64,000 bases of DNA, taken from Rhodanobacter sp. C06. GTDB taxonomy: Bacteria > Pseudomonadota > Gammaproteobacteria > Xanthomonadales > Rhodanobacteraceae. A program made the position numbers and the translations under genes. This document shows, one piece after another, positions 38,656 through 47,206 of this stretch. The notes beneath the pieces were generated by a model. It saw nothing but the letters and a program-made list of their open reading frames with translations, had not been told where the DNA came from and ran no database searches. Position 1 is the stretch's first letter. Each line of letters opens with the position of its first letter. The stretch covers positions 90,049 to 154,048 of the forward strand of contig NZ_MUNP01000038.1 of the NCBI RefSeq assembly GCF_002001105.1, given 5' to 3'.

Positions 38656-38961
38656 TCAACGGGCTTCGCGCGCCACCGTCGAACCCATGACCGAATCAAG
38701 GCTTGCCAGCTCGGCGATCTTCGGGAAGCAGGCTTTCATGCGCGGATCGTTGCGCATCGCCTCGACGGCAGCGGGACTTTCCCATTCGGAATAGATGACG
38801 ACGCCGGCGCCATCCGTGGCCGCGATCAGCCGGGTCTTCCTCCAGCCGTGGAGCGTGCGGACCACGCTGTCGATGTTCTGCTTCAGGAGCGCGATCAGCG
38901 CATCCTGCTTGCCGGGTTCGACCTTCAGCAGGTTGATCAGGACGACGGACTCGTCGGACAT
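38656..38961 (-). CDS. Antibiotic biosynthesis monooxygenase (ABM) domain protein
   Basis: 101-residue dimeric alpha+beta barrel protein: VVLINLLKVEPGKQDALIALLKQNID, SEWESPAAVEAMRNDPRM are typical of ABM/YgiN-type proteins, which oxidise quinol-like compounds without cofactor or act as sensors. AAGGAGG lies eight bases before the ATG. First gene of the operon ABM - EthD - hydrolase - sigma factor. The combination suggests handling of a small phenolic or quinone. Confidence 0.82.
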   Translation of the reverse strand: MSDESVVLINLLKVEPGKQDALIALLKQNIDSVVRTLHGWRKTRLIAATDGAGVVIYSEWESPAAVEAMRNDPRMKACFPKIAELASLDSVMGSTVAREAR

Positions 38962-39114
38962 GGCATGCCTCCTTCTGTTCGGGACATGCCAAGGACGATC
39001 CGGCAGGTGGAAACGGATCGCGGCGCGGAAGATTTTTTCGAGGCCCGGCTTCGCCCGTCATCTCGCGGCCACGCCCGGTGCGGTCGCGCATGCGTGCGGC
39101 GCGGAGGTCGGATA

Positions 39115-39147
39115 CAAAAAAGCCGCGGCCTCGCTGCCGCGGCTTTC
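39115..39147 (-). terminator. Rho-independent terminator of the M13 peptidase gene
   Basis: Read on the minus strand, AAGCCGCGGC-loop-GCCGCGGCTT is followed by TTTTT, 19 bp after the peptidase stop codon. Confidence 0.9.
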
Positions 39148-39165
39148 CCGTTCAACCGGGCGCAA

Positions 39166-41202
39166 TCACCAGATCTTCACCCGCTTCTCCCCATCCCGCA
39201 CCATCGCGTCGCCGCCCTTGCACCGGAACGCCTCGGCGAACGCGGGCATGTTGGACGGCGCGCCGATCGCGCGGAATTGCGCGGGGGCGTGCGGGTCGGT
39301 GTTGAGCAGGGTGAGCTGGGCTTCGGGACGGATGCTGCCGCGCCATACGCGGGCCCAGTTGAGGAAGAAGCGCTGGTCCTGGGTGTAGCCGTCGATCTTG
39401 GCCTTCGCCTCCGCGGGGTTCTTCGCCAGCGCCATCTGTAGCGCGTCGTAGGCCACGTTGAGGCCGGCCAGGTCACCGATGTTCTCGCCCATGGTGAGGC
39501 GGCCGTTGACGTGCTTGCCGGGCAGCGCCTCGTAGCCGTCGAACTGGGCGGCGAGCTTGTCGGCGCGCGCATCGAAGGCCTTGCGGTCGGCGTCGGTCCA
39601 CCAGTTCGCGTTGTTGCCCTTCGCGTCGAACTTGCTGCCCTGGTCGTCGTAGCCGTGGCCCATCTCGTGGCCGATCACCGCGCCGATGCCGCCGTAGTTC
39701 AGCGCGTCGTCGGCCTTGGCGTCGAAGAACGGCGATTGCAGGATCGCGGCGGGGAACACGATCTCGTTCTTCTGCGGGCTGTAGTAGGCGTTGACGGTCT
39801 GCGGCGTCATGCCCCATTCGTCGCGGTCCACCGGCTTGCCGATCTTGCCCACCATGTAGTCGTAGTTGAATTTGCGCGCGGCCTGCACGTTCGCGTAGTA
39901 GTCGCCGGGCTTGAGCGTGAGGCCGCTCCAGTCGCGCCACTTGTCGGGGTAACCGATCTTGGGCGTGAAGCTGGCCCATTTCTCCAGCGCCTTTTCCTTG
40001 GTGGCGGGGCTCATCCAGTCGAGCTGCTCGATGCGCGCCTTGTAGGCGGCACTGAGGTTCGCCACCAGTTCCTGCGCGCGCTGCTTGGAGGCGGCGGGGA
40101 AGTGGTCGGCCACGTACAGCTCGCCCAGCGCCATGCCCATGCCGCCGTTGACGGTGGCCAGCACGCGTTTCCAGCGCGCCTGCATCGCCTGCTGGCCGTT
40201 CAGCGTCTTCTCGTTGAACGCGTAGTCTTCCTGCTGGAACGGTTTGGAGAGGTAGGGCGCGGCGCCGTCGATGGCGTGGAAGCGCAGGTAGGCCTGCCAC
40301 TCGGCTACCGGCGTCTGCGCCAGCATCTGGTCGAATGCGGCGAAGAACTTCGGCTGCGACAGCGAGAAGCCATCGCCCACGTTCGCACCCTGCGCCTTGA
40401 AGAACGCGGCCCAGTCGAAGTGCGGGGTGATCTGGTCGGCTTCGGCGAGGCTCACGTAGTGGTAGCGGTTCTCCGGTTTGCGCATCTCGGTGGGCACCAG
40501 CGAGGCGGCGGCGAGCTTCGTTTCGAACGCCAGCACGCCCTTGGCCTGCGCCTGCGCGGCGGCGGCCGGCGTGCCGGTCAGCTCGAACAGCTTGGCGATG
40601 TGCGCCACGTAGGCGCTGCGGATCTTCGCGAAGTCGGGCTTGCTGTAGTAGTCGGGCGTGGGCAGGCCGAGGCCGCCCTGGCCGGCGTAGGCGATCTCGC
40701 GGTTGGAATCCTTGAAGTCGCCGTTGCCGTAGAAACGGAACGCCACCGGGCGGCCTTGCGCGTAGCTGTCGCGGATGTAGGCGGCGATGCCGGCGCTGTC
40801 CTTGAGGCCGGCGATGCGCGCCAGCGTCGGCTTGATCGGCGCGTAGCCGGCCCGGTCGATCGTGGCCTCGTCCATGCCCGCGGCATACAGCCAGCCGATC
40901 TTCTGCTCGATCGAGCCCGGCGTGGCCGCGGCCGCGTGCTTCGCCGCCTGTTCGACGATCGAATGCTGGATGTCCAGGCTGTCCTCGCGCAGCGCGTCGA
41001 ATGAGCCCCAGCGCGTGCGGTCGGCGGGAATCGGGTGCGCGGCCACCCACTTCGCGTTGACGAAGCCGTTGAAGTCCTGGCAGGCGTTGATCTTGGTGTC
41101 CAGCTCGCGGATGTCGAATGAAGTGGCGGGCGCGGCGATCGCGCCGGTGGCGAGCGACAGGGCGACGGCCAGTGCCAGCGGCTTCGTGTAGCGATGGGTC
41201 AT
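39166..41202 (-). CDS. pepO: M13 family (neprilysin-like) metallopeptidase
   Basis: 678-residue zinc endopeptidase. A signal peptide (1-23) sends it to the periplasm. The zinc site is HEMGH in VIGHEMGHGYDDQGS, the third ligand Glu is in GENIGDLAGL, and the substrate-binding NAYYSPQKNEIVFPAAILQ precedes the zinc site. It ends in the family pattern FRCKGGDAMV...RVKIW. It degrades oligopeptides. Xanthomonadales carry several such genes. It is divergent from the GNAT gene. Confidence 0.95.
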   Translation of the reverse strand: MTHRYTKPLALAVALSLATGAIAAPATSFDIRELDTKINACQDFNGFVNAKWVAAHPIPADRTRWGSFDALREDSLDIQHSIVEQAAKHAAAATPGSIEQKIGWLYAAGMDEATIDRAGYAPIKPTLARIAGLKDSAGIAAYIRDSYAQGRPVAFRFYGNGDFKDSNREIAYAGQGGLGLPTPDYYSKPDFAKIRSAYVAHIAKLFELTGTPAAAAQAQAKGVLAFETKLAAASLVPTEMRKPENRYHYVSLAEADQITPHFDWAAFFKAQGANVGDGFSLSQPKFFAAFDQMLAQTPVAEWQAYLRFHAIDGAAPYLSKPFQQEDYAFNEKTLNGQQAMQARWKRVLATVNGGMGMALGELYVADHFPAASKQRAQELVANLSAAYKARIEQLDWMSPATKEKALEKWASFTPKIGYPDKWRDWSGLTLKPGDYYANVQAARKFNYDYMVGKIGKPVDRDEWGMTPQTVNAYYSPQKNEIVFPAAILQSPFFDAKADDALNYGGIGAVIGHEMGHGYDDQGSKFDAKGNNANWWTDADRKAFDARADKLAAQFDGYEALPGKHVNGRLTMGENIGDLAGLNVAYDALQMALAKNPAEAKAKIDGYTQDQRFFLNWARVWRGSIRPEAQLTLLNTDPHAPAQFRAIGAPSNMPAFAEAFRCKGGDAMVRDGEKRVKIW

Positions 41203-41382
41203 GCAGGTGATCCTCGGAGCGTTGCGGTGCCGCGCGATGCACGGGTGAAAGAATTTGCGAAACCGCAGGCTAGGGCAAATCCGCAGGGCAGGCCACAGTG
41301 ACTTAGGTCATGGATGCGCCGGCGCATGGCGGCGACGATGGTCCGGTCGCCAGCCTCGGCGGCGAGCATCTACTATCCGCGC

Positions 41383-41931
41383 ATGTCCGAATCTGCCCAC
41401 CCCGTTTTCCGCCCGGCCACCACTGCCGACGTCCCCGCCATCGTGGCCTTGGTCGAATCCGCCTACCGCGGCGATTCCGGCCGGCGCGGCTGGACCACCG
41501 AATCCGACCTGCTGGACGGCCAGCGCACCGACGTCGCCGGCGTCGCGGCGCTGCTGGACCAGCCCCACGGCATGGTGCTGCTGGCCGAGCGCGACGGCGT
41601 GCTGCTGGCCAGTTGCCACATCGAGCGGCACGGCGACTCCGGTTACTTCGGCATGTTCGCGGTCGACCCCGCACAGCAGGGCGGCGGCCTCGGCAAGGCC
41701 GTGCTGGCCGAGGCCGAGCGCATCGCGCGCGAGTCGTGGCAGTGCCGCGCGATGCACATGACGGTGATCGTGCAGCGCGTGGAACTGATCGCCTGGTACG
41801 AGCGCCGCGGCTATCGCCGCACCGGCGAGTACCAGCCGTTTCCCTACGGCGACGAACGCTTCGGCATTCCTCGACGCGACGACCTGCGCTTCGAGGTGCT
41901 GCGCAAGGAGTTCGCCGGGGTGCCGGCATGA
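41383..41931 (+). CDS. GNAT family N-acetyltransferase
   Basis: 182-residue GNAT: FRPATTADVPAIVALVESAYRG at the N-terminus, motif A with FAVDPAQQGGGLGKAVLAEAE (acetyl-CoA pyrophosphate loop QGGGLG), then WYERRGYRRTGEY as motif B. The substrate is unknown. The ATG at 41383 begins the conserved sequence; upstream in-frame ATGs have no similarity. The stop overlaps the start of the Rieske gene (ATGA), so the two are coupled. Confidence 0.88.
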   Translation: MSESAHPVFRPATTADVPAIVALVESAYRGDSGRRGWTTESDLLDGQRTDVAGVAALLDQPHGMVLLAERDGVLLASCHIERHGDSGYFGMFAVDPAQQGGGLGKAVLAEAERIARESWQCRAMHMTVIVQRVELIAWYERRGYRRTGEYQPFPYGDERFGIPRRDDLRFEVLRKEFAGVPA

Positions 41932-42254
41932 GCCTGGCGGGTGAGGGCTGGGTGCGGGTCGGTACGCGCAGCGAAGTGCTGCCGGGTGAGTTCAAGGTGG
42001 TGTTCGACGGCGACACGCCGATCGCCGTGTACAACATCGACGGCGATCTTTACGCGATCGAGGACGTGTGCACCCACGACGGTGGCGACCTTGCCGGCGG
42101 CGAGGTGTTCGGCTTCGAGGTGGAATGCCCGCGCCACGGCGCGCGCTTCGACTTGAGGTCCGGCGCGGTGATGCGGCCGCCCGCGGTGGAGCCGGTGGCC
42201 AGCTTCCCGGTGCGCGAGGAAGACGGCGCGATCTGGACGCGCGACGACCGCTGA
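41928..42254 (+). CDS. Rieske [2Fe-2S] ferredoxin, small dioxygenase-type
   Basis: 108-residue soluble Rieske protein: cluster ligands in CTHDGGD and CPRHGARFD, with the intervening loop of usual length. It resembles the ferredoxin subunits of non-haem oxygenases and the small NirD-like group. No oxygenase or reductase gene is adjacent; the only neighbour in the transcript is the GNAT gene. SufE-like Fe-S partners are also absent, so its redox partner is unknown. Confidence 0.9.
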   Translation: MSLAGEGWVRVGTRSEVLPGEFKVVFDGDTPIAVYNIDGDLYAIEDVCTHDGGDLAGGEVFGFEVECPRHGARFDLRSGAVMRPPAVEPVASFPVREEDGAIWTRDDR

Positions 42255-42314
42255 ATTTTTGCGATCTTCCCTGATCGCGGAAATCAAACGGGCGGCCATC
42301 CATGGCCACACTCT

Positions 42315-43091
42315 TCAGAAGTGGTAGACGAAGGCCAGTGATTCGGTGACCTGGTTGCGCGAGCCGTACTGGCGCACCAGCGGGCTGGCGGCGGCGTCGC
42401 CCAGCAGGCAGCCGTATTCCAGCGAAGCGGCCAACCCGGTGTGCTGGCTGGTGGGCAGGAACAGGTCGTATTCCAGCGCGGCGAGCTGGCTGCCCGTGTC
42501 CGGTTGCCACACCGGCACGCCCAGCGCCTGCGCCGAAACCGGCGTGATGCCGAAGAAGCGCTGCATCGCGCCACCGTTCATGGCCTGCCAGCGCAGCTGC
42601 AGCGATTGCTCCACGAGGCCGAGCTTGGGCGGGTCCCATTCCGCGTACAGCTCCAGGTAGGCGCCCGCGCCGTTGATGTCGTGGCTGAGGCGCATGCCGG
42701 CGTCGAGTTGCTTGTTGAAGTCCCATTCCAGATAGCCGCCGCCGGTGGCACGCGGCGCCAGCGTGGGGGTCTTGCCGCCGAGCTTGCCCAGGTCGTCGTG
42801 GTCGCGGCCCCACTGGAAGTCGCCGTACAGGCCGCCGTGCAGGTGCGTGTCGCGGATCAGGTCGTACTGCAGGCCATCCTCGGTGGACAGGCTGAAGCCG
42901 TACTGCGGCAGCTCGATGTCCACGAACGGAATCGGGTCGCTCCGGTGCATGCGCGCGCCGGCCCAGCTCGGCATGCGCTGCACGCCGGCACCGACCGCCA
43001 GCGTCGGCGCGTCGGCGGAGTCGGCCAGCGCGCGGAACGGCAGCGACAGGCACAGCAGGGCAGGCAGCAGGCGGGAGCGGGCGACGGACAT
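42315..43091 (-). CDS. MipA/OmpV family outer-membrane protein
   Basis: 258-residue beta-barrel protein with a signal peptide (1-23). The barrel strands show alternating aromatic residues and it ends in AFVYHF with a terminal Phe. The family motif near the N-terminus (VGAGVQRMPSWAGARMHRSDPIPFVDIEL) is clear. Members interact with murein enzymes (MipA) or pass small molecules. Divergent from the HAD phosphatase gene. Confidence 0.88.
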   Translation of the reverse strand: MSVARSRLLPALLCLSLPFRALADSADAPTLAVGAGVQRMPSWAGARMHRSDPIPFVDIELPQYGFSLSTEDGLQYDLIRDTHLHGGLYGDFQWGRDHDDLGKLGGKTPTLAPRATGGGYLEWDFNKQLDAGMRLSHDINGAGAYLELYAEWDPPKLGLVEQSLQLRWQAMNGGAMQRFFGITPVSAQALGVPVWQPDTGSQLAALEYDLFLPTSQHTGLAASLEYGCLLGDAAASPLVRQYGSRNQVTESLAFVYHF

Positions 43092-43267
43092 TGGGCAGTA
43101 GCGATGGGGAGTCGGATCAGCTTAACGGCCGTACGCGCGTCCGGTTGTCAGCGATCACGTTTTCGCTCAGCGGCGGTTCGGCTCGCGGCCATGGCCGGCT
43201 GGGGGAAAGGACGCCGAAAGGCAGCTTGCCTACCGTGCCACTCATCATTGATGCGAGCGTGCCCCTG

Positions 43268-43966
43268 ATGCCCGTTTCCGGCTGGACCATCCTCTGCGAC
43301 TTCGACGGCACCATCTCCGTCGAGGACGTGATCGACTCGCTGCTCGACCGCTTCGGCCGTCCCGGCTGGGAAGTGCTGGAGCAGGATTGGCGCGCCGGCC
43401 GCATCGGCTCGCGCGAGTGCATGGCCGGCCAGGTCGAGCTGCTGCAGATGACCCGCGCCGAGCTGGACGAGCACCTGCGCGAGCTGTGGATCGACCACGC
43501 CTTCCCGGGCTTCGTGGCGAAGGCGCGCGAGTTGAATGTGCCGATCCGCATCGTCAGCGACGGCCTCGACTACGCGATCCACCAGATCCTCGGACGCTAC
43601 GGCCTGGACGACCTGCCGCTGGCCGCGAACCATCTTGCGCCCGCCACGCCGCCCAAGCAGTGGCAGCTCACCTCGCCGTTCCAGGCCGAGGGCTGCCGCA
43701 GCGGCACCTGCAAGTGCGCCTGCGTGGCGCAGGCCCGTACCACGGGCGCCAAGACCTTGCTGATCGGCGACGGTGCGTCCGACTTCTGCGCGGCCGACCG
43801 CGTGGACTTCGTGTTCGCCAAGCACCGCCTGATCGAGCACTGCCGCGCCGCCGGCATCCCCTACATGCCGATCACCGGCTTCGAGGACGCGCTGGAATAC
43901 CTGCCGCGCCTGCTTGACGGCACGCTGGCGAACCACGCGCGCTACCACGAGGCGGCGGCGGCCTGA
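43268..43966 (+). CDS. HAD-IB family phosphatase (MtnX/phosphoserine phosphatase-like)
   Basis: 232-residue phosphatase: motif I DFDGTIS, motif II in IVSDGLDY, motif III LLIGDGASDFCAA. It has the helical cap of subclass IB and a CRSGTCKCAC cysteine cluster in the middle that could bind metal. MtnX of the methionine salvage pathway is the nearest named relative, but no other mtn genes are near. It lies 54 bp upstream of the class-III aminotransferase on the same strand, which may be the functional partner. Confidence 0.85.
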   Translation: MPVSGWTILCDFDGTISVEDVIDSLLDRFGRPGWEVLEQDWRAGRIGSRECMAGQVELLQMTRAELDEHLRELWIDHAFPGFVAKARELNVPIRIVSDGLDYAIHQILGRYGLDDLPLAANHLAPATPPKQWQLTSPFQAEGCRSGTCKCACVAQARTTGAKTLLIGDGASDFCAADRVDFVFAKHRLIEHCRAAGIPYMPITGFEDALEYLPRLLDGTLANHARYHEAAAA

Positions 43967-44020
43967 GCGGCCGCTGCGCTTCCCGCGACACCCTCCACCA
44001 CCGTTCCCCGGAACCCGACC

Positions 44021-45421
44021 ATGAACATCGACAAGAACGCCGTCGGTTTCATCGACGACGCGCAACTGCTCGCCGACGAGGCCAAGTACAGCTCCTTCGG
44101 CGACACCGTGCATTACGTTGACCCGCCGAAGATCTTCCGCCACGGCGAAGGCAGCTACATGTTCGACACTGCCGGCACGCCGTTCCTCGACCTGCAGATG
44201 TGGTACTCGGCGGTCAACTTCGGCTACGGCAACAAGCGTCTCAACGACGCGCTGAAGAAGCAGATCGACGTGCTGCCGCAGGTGGCCAGCCAGTACCTGC
44301 ACCAGACCCGCATCGAGCTGGCCAAGACCATCGCGCTGGACGCGAAGAAGAAGTTCGGCCTCGACGGCCGCGTGCACTTCAACGTGGGTGGTGCGCAGGC
44401 GATCGAGGATTCGCTGAAGATCGTGCGCAACGCCTGCAACGGCAAGAGCCTGATGTTCGCCTTCGAAGGCGGCTACCACGGTCGCACGCTGGGCGCCTCG
44501 TCGATCACCTCCAGCTACCGCTACCGCCGCCGCTTCGGCCACTTCGGCGAGCGCGCGATGTTCTTGCCGTTCCCGTATCCGTTCCGTCGCCCCAAGGGCA
44601 TGACGCCGGAAGAGTATTCCGACAGCTGCGTGCGCCAGTTCGAGCGCCTGTTCGAGACCGAATACAACGGCGTGTGGGACCCCAAGACCAATCAGTGCGA
44701 ATACGCCGCGTTCTACGTCGAGCCGATCCAGGGCACCGGCGGCTACGTGCTGCCGCCGATGGGTTTCTTCAAGGGCCTGAAGAAGGTGCTGGACAAGTAC
44801 GGCATCCTGATGGTGTCCGACGAAATCCAGATGGGTTTCTGGCGCACCGGCAAGCTGTGGTCGATCGAGAACTTCGGCGTGACGCCGGACATCGTGGTGT
44901 TCGGCAAGGCGCTCACCAACGGCCTGAACCCGCTGTCCGGCCTGTGGGCGCGCGAAGAGCTGATCAACCCGACCGTGTTCCCGCCGGGCTCCACCCACAG
45001 CACGTTCAATTCCAACCCGCTGGGCACCTCGCTGGGTCTGGAAGTGATCAAGATGGGCTACGAGCTGGACTACGAGACCACCGTGCCGAAGAAGGGCGCG
45101 CACTTCCTCGACGGCCTGCGCGAGCTGCAGAAGAAGCACAAGGAAATCGGCGACGTCGACGGCCTGGGCCTCGCGCTGCGCGCCGAGATCTGCACCGACG
45201 ACGGCTTCACCCCGAACAAGGCGCTGCTCGACAAGATGGTCGACATCGGCCTTGCCGGCGACCTGGAGCACAACGGCAAGAAGATCGGCCTCGTGCTCGA
45301 CGTGGGCGGCTGGTACAAGAACGTGATCACGTTCGCGCCGTCGCTGGACATCACGCACGAGGAGATCGATCTGGCGATCTCGCTGCTGGATCAGCTGCTG
45401 ACGAAGGCCAAGAAGGGCTGA
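44021..45421 (+). CDS. Class-III PLP-dependent aminotransferase
   Basis: 466-residue omega-type aminotransferase (fold type I). PLP contacts: GGAQAIEDSLKI, the aromatic stacking region GGYHGRTLGASS, the Asp in VSDEIQMGFWRTG and the Schiff-base Lys in VFGKALTNG. It is longer than GABA transaminases, with an extra FPYPFRRPKGMTPEEY segment. Family members move amino groups of GABA, lysine, diaminobutyrate or similar; the substrate is open. The gene's final third was copied, with damage, to 46750-47005. Confidence 0.9.
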   Translation: MNIDKNAVGFIDDAQLLADEAKYSSFGDTVHYVDPPKIFRHGEGSYMFDTAGTPFLDLQMWYSAVNFGYGNKRLNDALKKQIDVLPQVASQYLHQTRIELAKTIALDAKKKFGLDGRVHFNVGGAQAIEDSLKIVRNACNGKSLMFAFEGGYHGRTLGASSITSSYRYRRRFGHFGERAMFLPFPYPFRRPKGMTPEEYSDSCVRQFERLFETEYNGVWDPKTNQCEYAAFYVEPIQGTGGYVLPPMGFFKGLKKVLDKYGILMVSDEIQMGFWRTGKLWSIENFGVTPDIVVFGKALTNGLNPLSGLWAREELINPTVFPPGSTHSTFNSNPLGTSLGLEVIKMGYELDYETTVPKKGAHFLDGLRELQKKHKEIGDVDGLGLALRAEICTDDGFTPNKALLDKMVDIGLAGDLEHNGKKIGLVLDVGGWYKNVITFAPSLDITHEEIDLAISLLDQLLTKAKKG

Positions 45422-45443
45422 TCGCCCCTCGTGTGTTGCAAAC

Positions 45444-45476
45444 AAAAGGCCCGGCGGGAAACCGCCGGGCCTTTTT
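45444..45476 (+). terminator. Rho-independent terminator of the aminotransferase gene
   Basis: AAAAGGCCCGGCGG-GAAA-CCGCCGGGCCTTTTT: perfect stem with T run, 22 bp after the stop. A diverged copy stands at 46975. Confidence 0.95.
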
Positions 45477-45541
45477 CGTAAGTCTCTAAAAGCAGGTGCG
45501 CATCCTGTGCGTCAGAAGCCAGGCGTCGCGAGATTGCTGCT

Positions 45542-45560
45542 ATTTGCCCCTGACACCTTT
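45542..45560. repeat. 19-bp direct repeat, copy 1 (ATTTGCCCCTGACACCTTT)
   Basis: It recurs with one change at 46728-46746, directly before the duplicated aminotransferase tail. The two copies bracket a 1.2-kb segment with one secreted-protein gene and a gene remnant. Confidence 0.8.
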
Positions 45561-45566
45561 CCCACC

Positions 45567-46355
45567 TTACAACGCATTAGGCACTGGATATTGCTTGCCG
45601 TCGTATTTCAGAACGTAACGACCTCCGTCTTCGCTGGACTTGCCGTCGTCGCGCGAGGTGGTGGCGGTGACCTGCAGATCGTAGAAACCGTGGCTGGTAT
45701 CCGGCAACACCCTCAAGGTGTATCGGGTGTTCTCGATGACGGTCGGCGCATCCGCCGGTGCGCTGGGGTTGCAGCGGTCGTTACCCTCCCGCACATAGCG
45801 CCAGGAAGAAAGGACCATGTCCGCCAGCACGCGACGGATATGCGTCCCTTCGCGGATGTAGAGCGAGCGCGAGGGTCCATCCCCGCCATCGCCGCAATTC
45901 GGCGAGGCCCATCCGCTCACGTCCAGGCCGAACGCCCGCACTCCCTTGGCAAGCACATAGCGAGCGGTGTCGATGTGCAGGCTGTCTGACTGCACGGTCA
46001 GCGTGGCGTCCTCGTAGATCTCGCCACGGTAATCGGCAACCACGTGACCGCCCTCGACGATCGCCAGCAACAGGCGCTTGCCGTCCTGGTCACCCGTGTC
46101 ATACGCCAAGGCAACATAGAGTTGCCTGCGATTTTCGGGGTTGGGCTTGCATGCAGCTGCGACAACGGCTGATGCACCGGAGTCACCATCTGCCCCGGCA
46201 TCCACCAAGCCACGCAGCTCCAGCTGTTCGGATACCGACTGGATCAGCACAGACTGGCAGGACTGACCCTTCTGCGAGCCGGCGGCGCCGTCCTGTGCGT
46301 GGCACCGCGCTGCAAGCAGCCCCGCGCCAAGCAACACCACCCATAGCCCCTTCAT
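45567..46355 (-). CDS. Secreted hypothetical protein with several Cys
   Basis: 262-residue protein. A signal peptide (1-19; MKGLWVVLLGAGLLAARCHAQ) could also be read as carrying a Cys near the cut site, but there is no proper lipobox. The mature part contains four further Cys (QSCQS, AACKP, PNCGD and DRCNP) that may form disulfides, and an Asp/Gly-rich loop. It ends in RYVLKYDGKQYPVP. I recognise no family. The start at 46355 has GGGAGAGAG upstream. Codon use is less GC-biased than neighbours, in line with a laterally gained or fast-evolving gene. Confidence 0.6.
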   Translation of the reverse strand: MKGLWVVLLGAGLLAARCHAQDGAAGSQKGQSCQSVLIQSVSEQLELRGLVDAGADGDSGASAVVAAACKPNPENRRQLYVALAYDTGDQDGKRLLLAIVEGGHVVADYRGEIYEDATLTVQSDSLHIDTARYVLAKGVRAFGLDVSGWASPNCGDGGDGPSRSLYIREGTHIRRVLADMVLSSWRYVREGNDRCNPSAPADAPTVIENTRYTLRVLPDTSHGFYDLQVTATTSRDDGKSSEDGGRYVLKYDGKQYPVPNAL

Positions 46356-46498
46356 CAAACTCTCTCCCCTTTTTCCTGACGTTGCCTGGCGCCTTGCCTT
46401 TGGCGCGAATCTTGGCCAGTGGGCGCGTCCCATGATCGCCACAGGCGAGGCGGTACCCAATGAGGCACCCTCCCCGAATCACCCGCTGGCTGTAGCGA

Positions 46499-46733
46499 TC
46501 ACTGCACGGACTCGACTTCGACGTAATGCTTCCCGTCGAACCGCCACAGCGTCCTGTTAAGTGCCGTGGGACCACAGGGTATGCGCGTTGGATCGATATC
46601 GACTTCATCGTCCGACTTCTCGCTGTCAGCGCGGCGCTCCGCGTCCCAGATGTCAGTCAATCCATGGCTTTGTTGCCCACCCATACACAGCACGGTAACA
46701 GACCTATGCGCGGCGAAGCCTAGGTCCATTTGT
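46499..46733 (-). pseudogene. C-terminal remnant of a secreted-protein gene
   Basis: The frame encodes about 75 residues ending in ALNRTLWRFDGKHYVEVESVQ, a tail of the same style (aromatic-x-x-DGKxY) as the neighbouring intact protein. It has no start or signal sequence and its upstream side is cut at the 19-bp repeat/duplication junction at 46728-46750. Probably a truncated gene. Confidence 0.45.
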
Positions 46734-46746
46734 CCCTGACACCTTT
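46728..46746. repeat. 19-bp direct repeat, copy 2 (ATTTGTCCCTGACACCTTT)
   Basis: One base differs from copy 1 at 45542. It abuts the left edge of the duplicated aminotransferase tail at 46750. Confidence 0.8.
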
Positions 46747-46749
46747 TCG

Positions 46750-46951
46750 CAAGGAAATCGGCGACGTCGACGGCCTGGGTCTGACACTGCGCGCCGAGAT
46801 CTGCACTGACGACGGCTTCACCCCGAACAAGGCGCTGCTCGACAAGATGGTCGACATCGGACTCGCCGGCGACCTGGAGCACAACGGCAAGAAGATCGGC
46901 CTGGCGATCTCGCTGCTGGACCAGTTGCTGACGAAGGCCAAGAAGAGCTGG
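46750..46951 (+). pseudogene. Broken duplicate of the class-III aminotransferase 3' end
   Basis: It corresponds to 45139-45421 of the intact gene at high identity. It lacks exactly 81 bp (27 codons, matching 45290-45370), which keeps the frame. The stop codon TGA of the intact gene is TGG here, so the frame runs on through the copied terminator into the YceI frame. It has no start, PLP lysine or N-terminal two-thirds and cannot make an enzyme. Confidence 0.9.
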
Positions 46952-46974
46952 TCGCCTGTCGCGTGTTGCAAACG

Positions 46975-47005
46975 AAAGGCCCGGCGGGAAATCGCCGGGC
47001 CTTTT
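46975..47005 (+). terminator. Duplicated copy of the aminotransferase terminator
   Basis: AAAGGCCCGGCG-loop-CGCCGGGCCTTTT; same element as at 45444 with one change in the stem/loop region. It still looks functional and would insulate the yceI gene downstream. Confidence 0.85.
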
Positions 47006-47206
47006 GCTTTACCCCACCCTTTCCGGGGAGGATGCCCGCCCGTGTCGATTTATCTGCCGGTCGTTCGTTGCATGGGTGGAAGGGTGCGCGGCCAAGGCGT
47101 ACGACGTCCGAAACCGGAAGGAGCGCCAGTCGTGGAGCGTGGGTGGCGATCGTTCGCATCGGCAGCACCCATCGGGATACTTCAACTTGATACGGAACCA
47201 CTTGCC

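Noticed and set aside
42261..42278. GCGATC-loop-GATCGC hairpin as terminator between the Rieske and MipA genes
   Set aside because: The stem is only 6 bp and has no T run in either direction.
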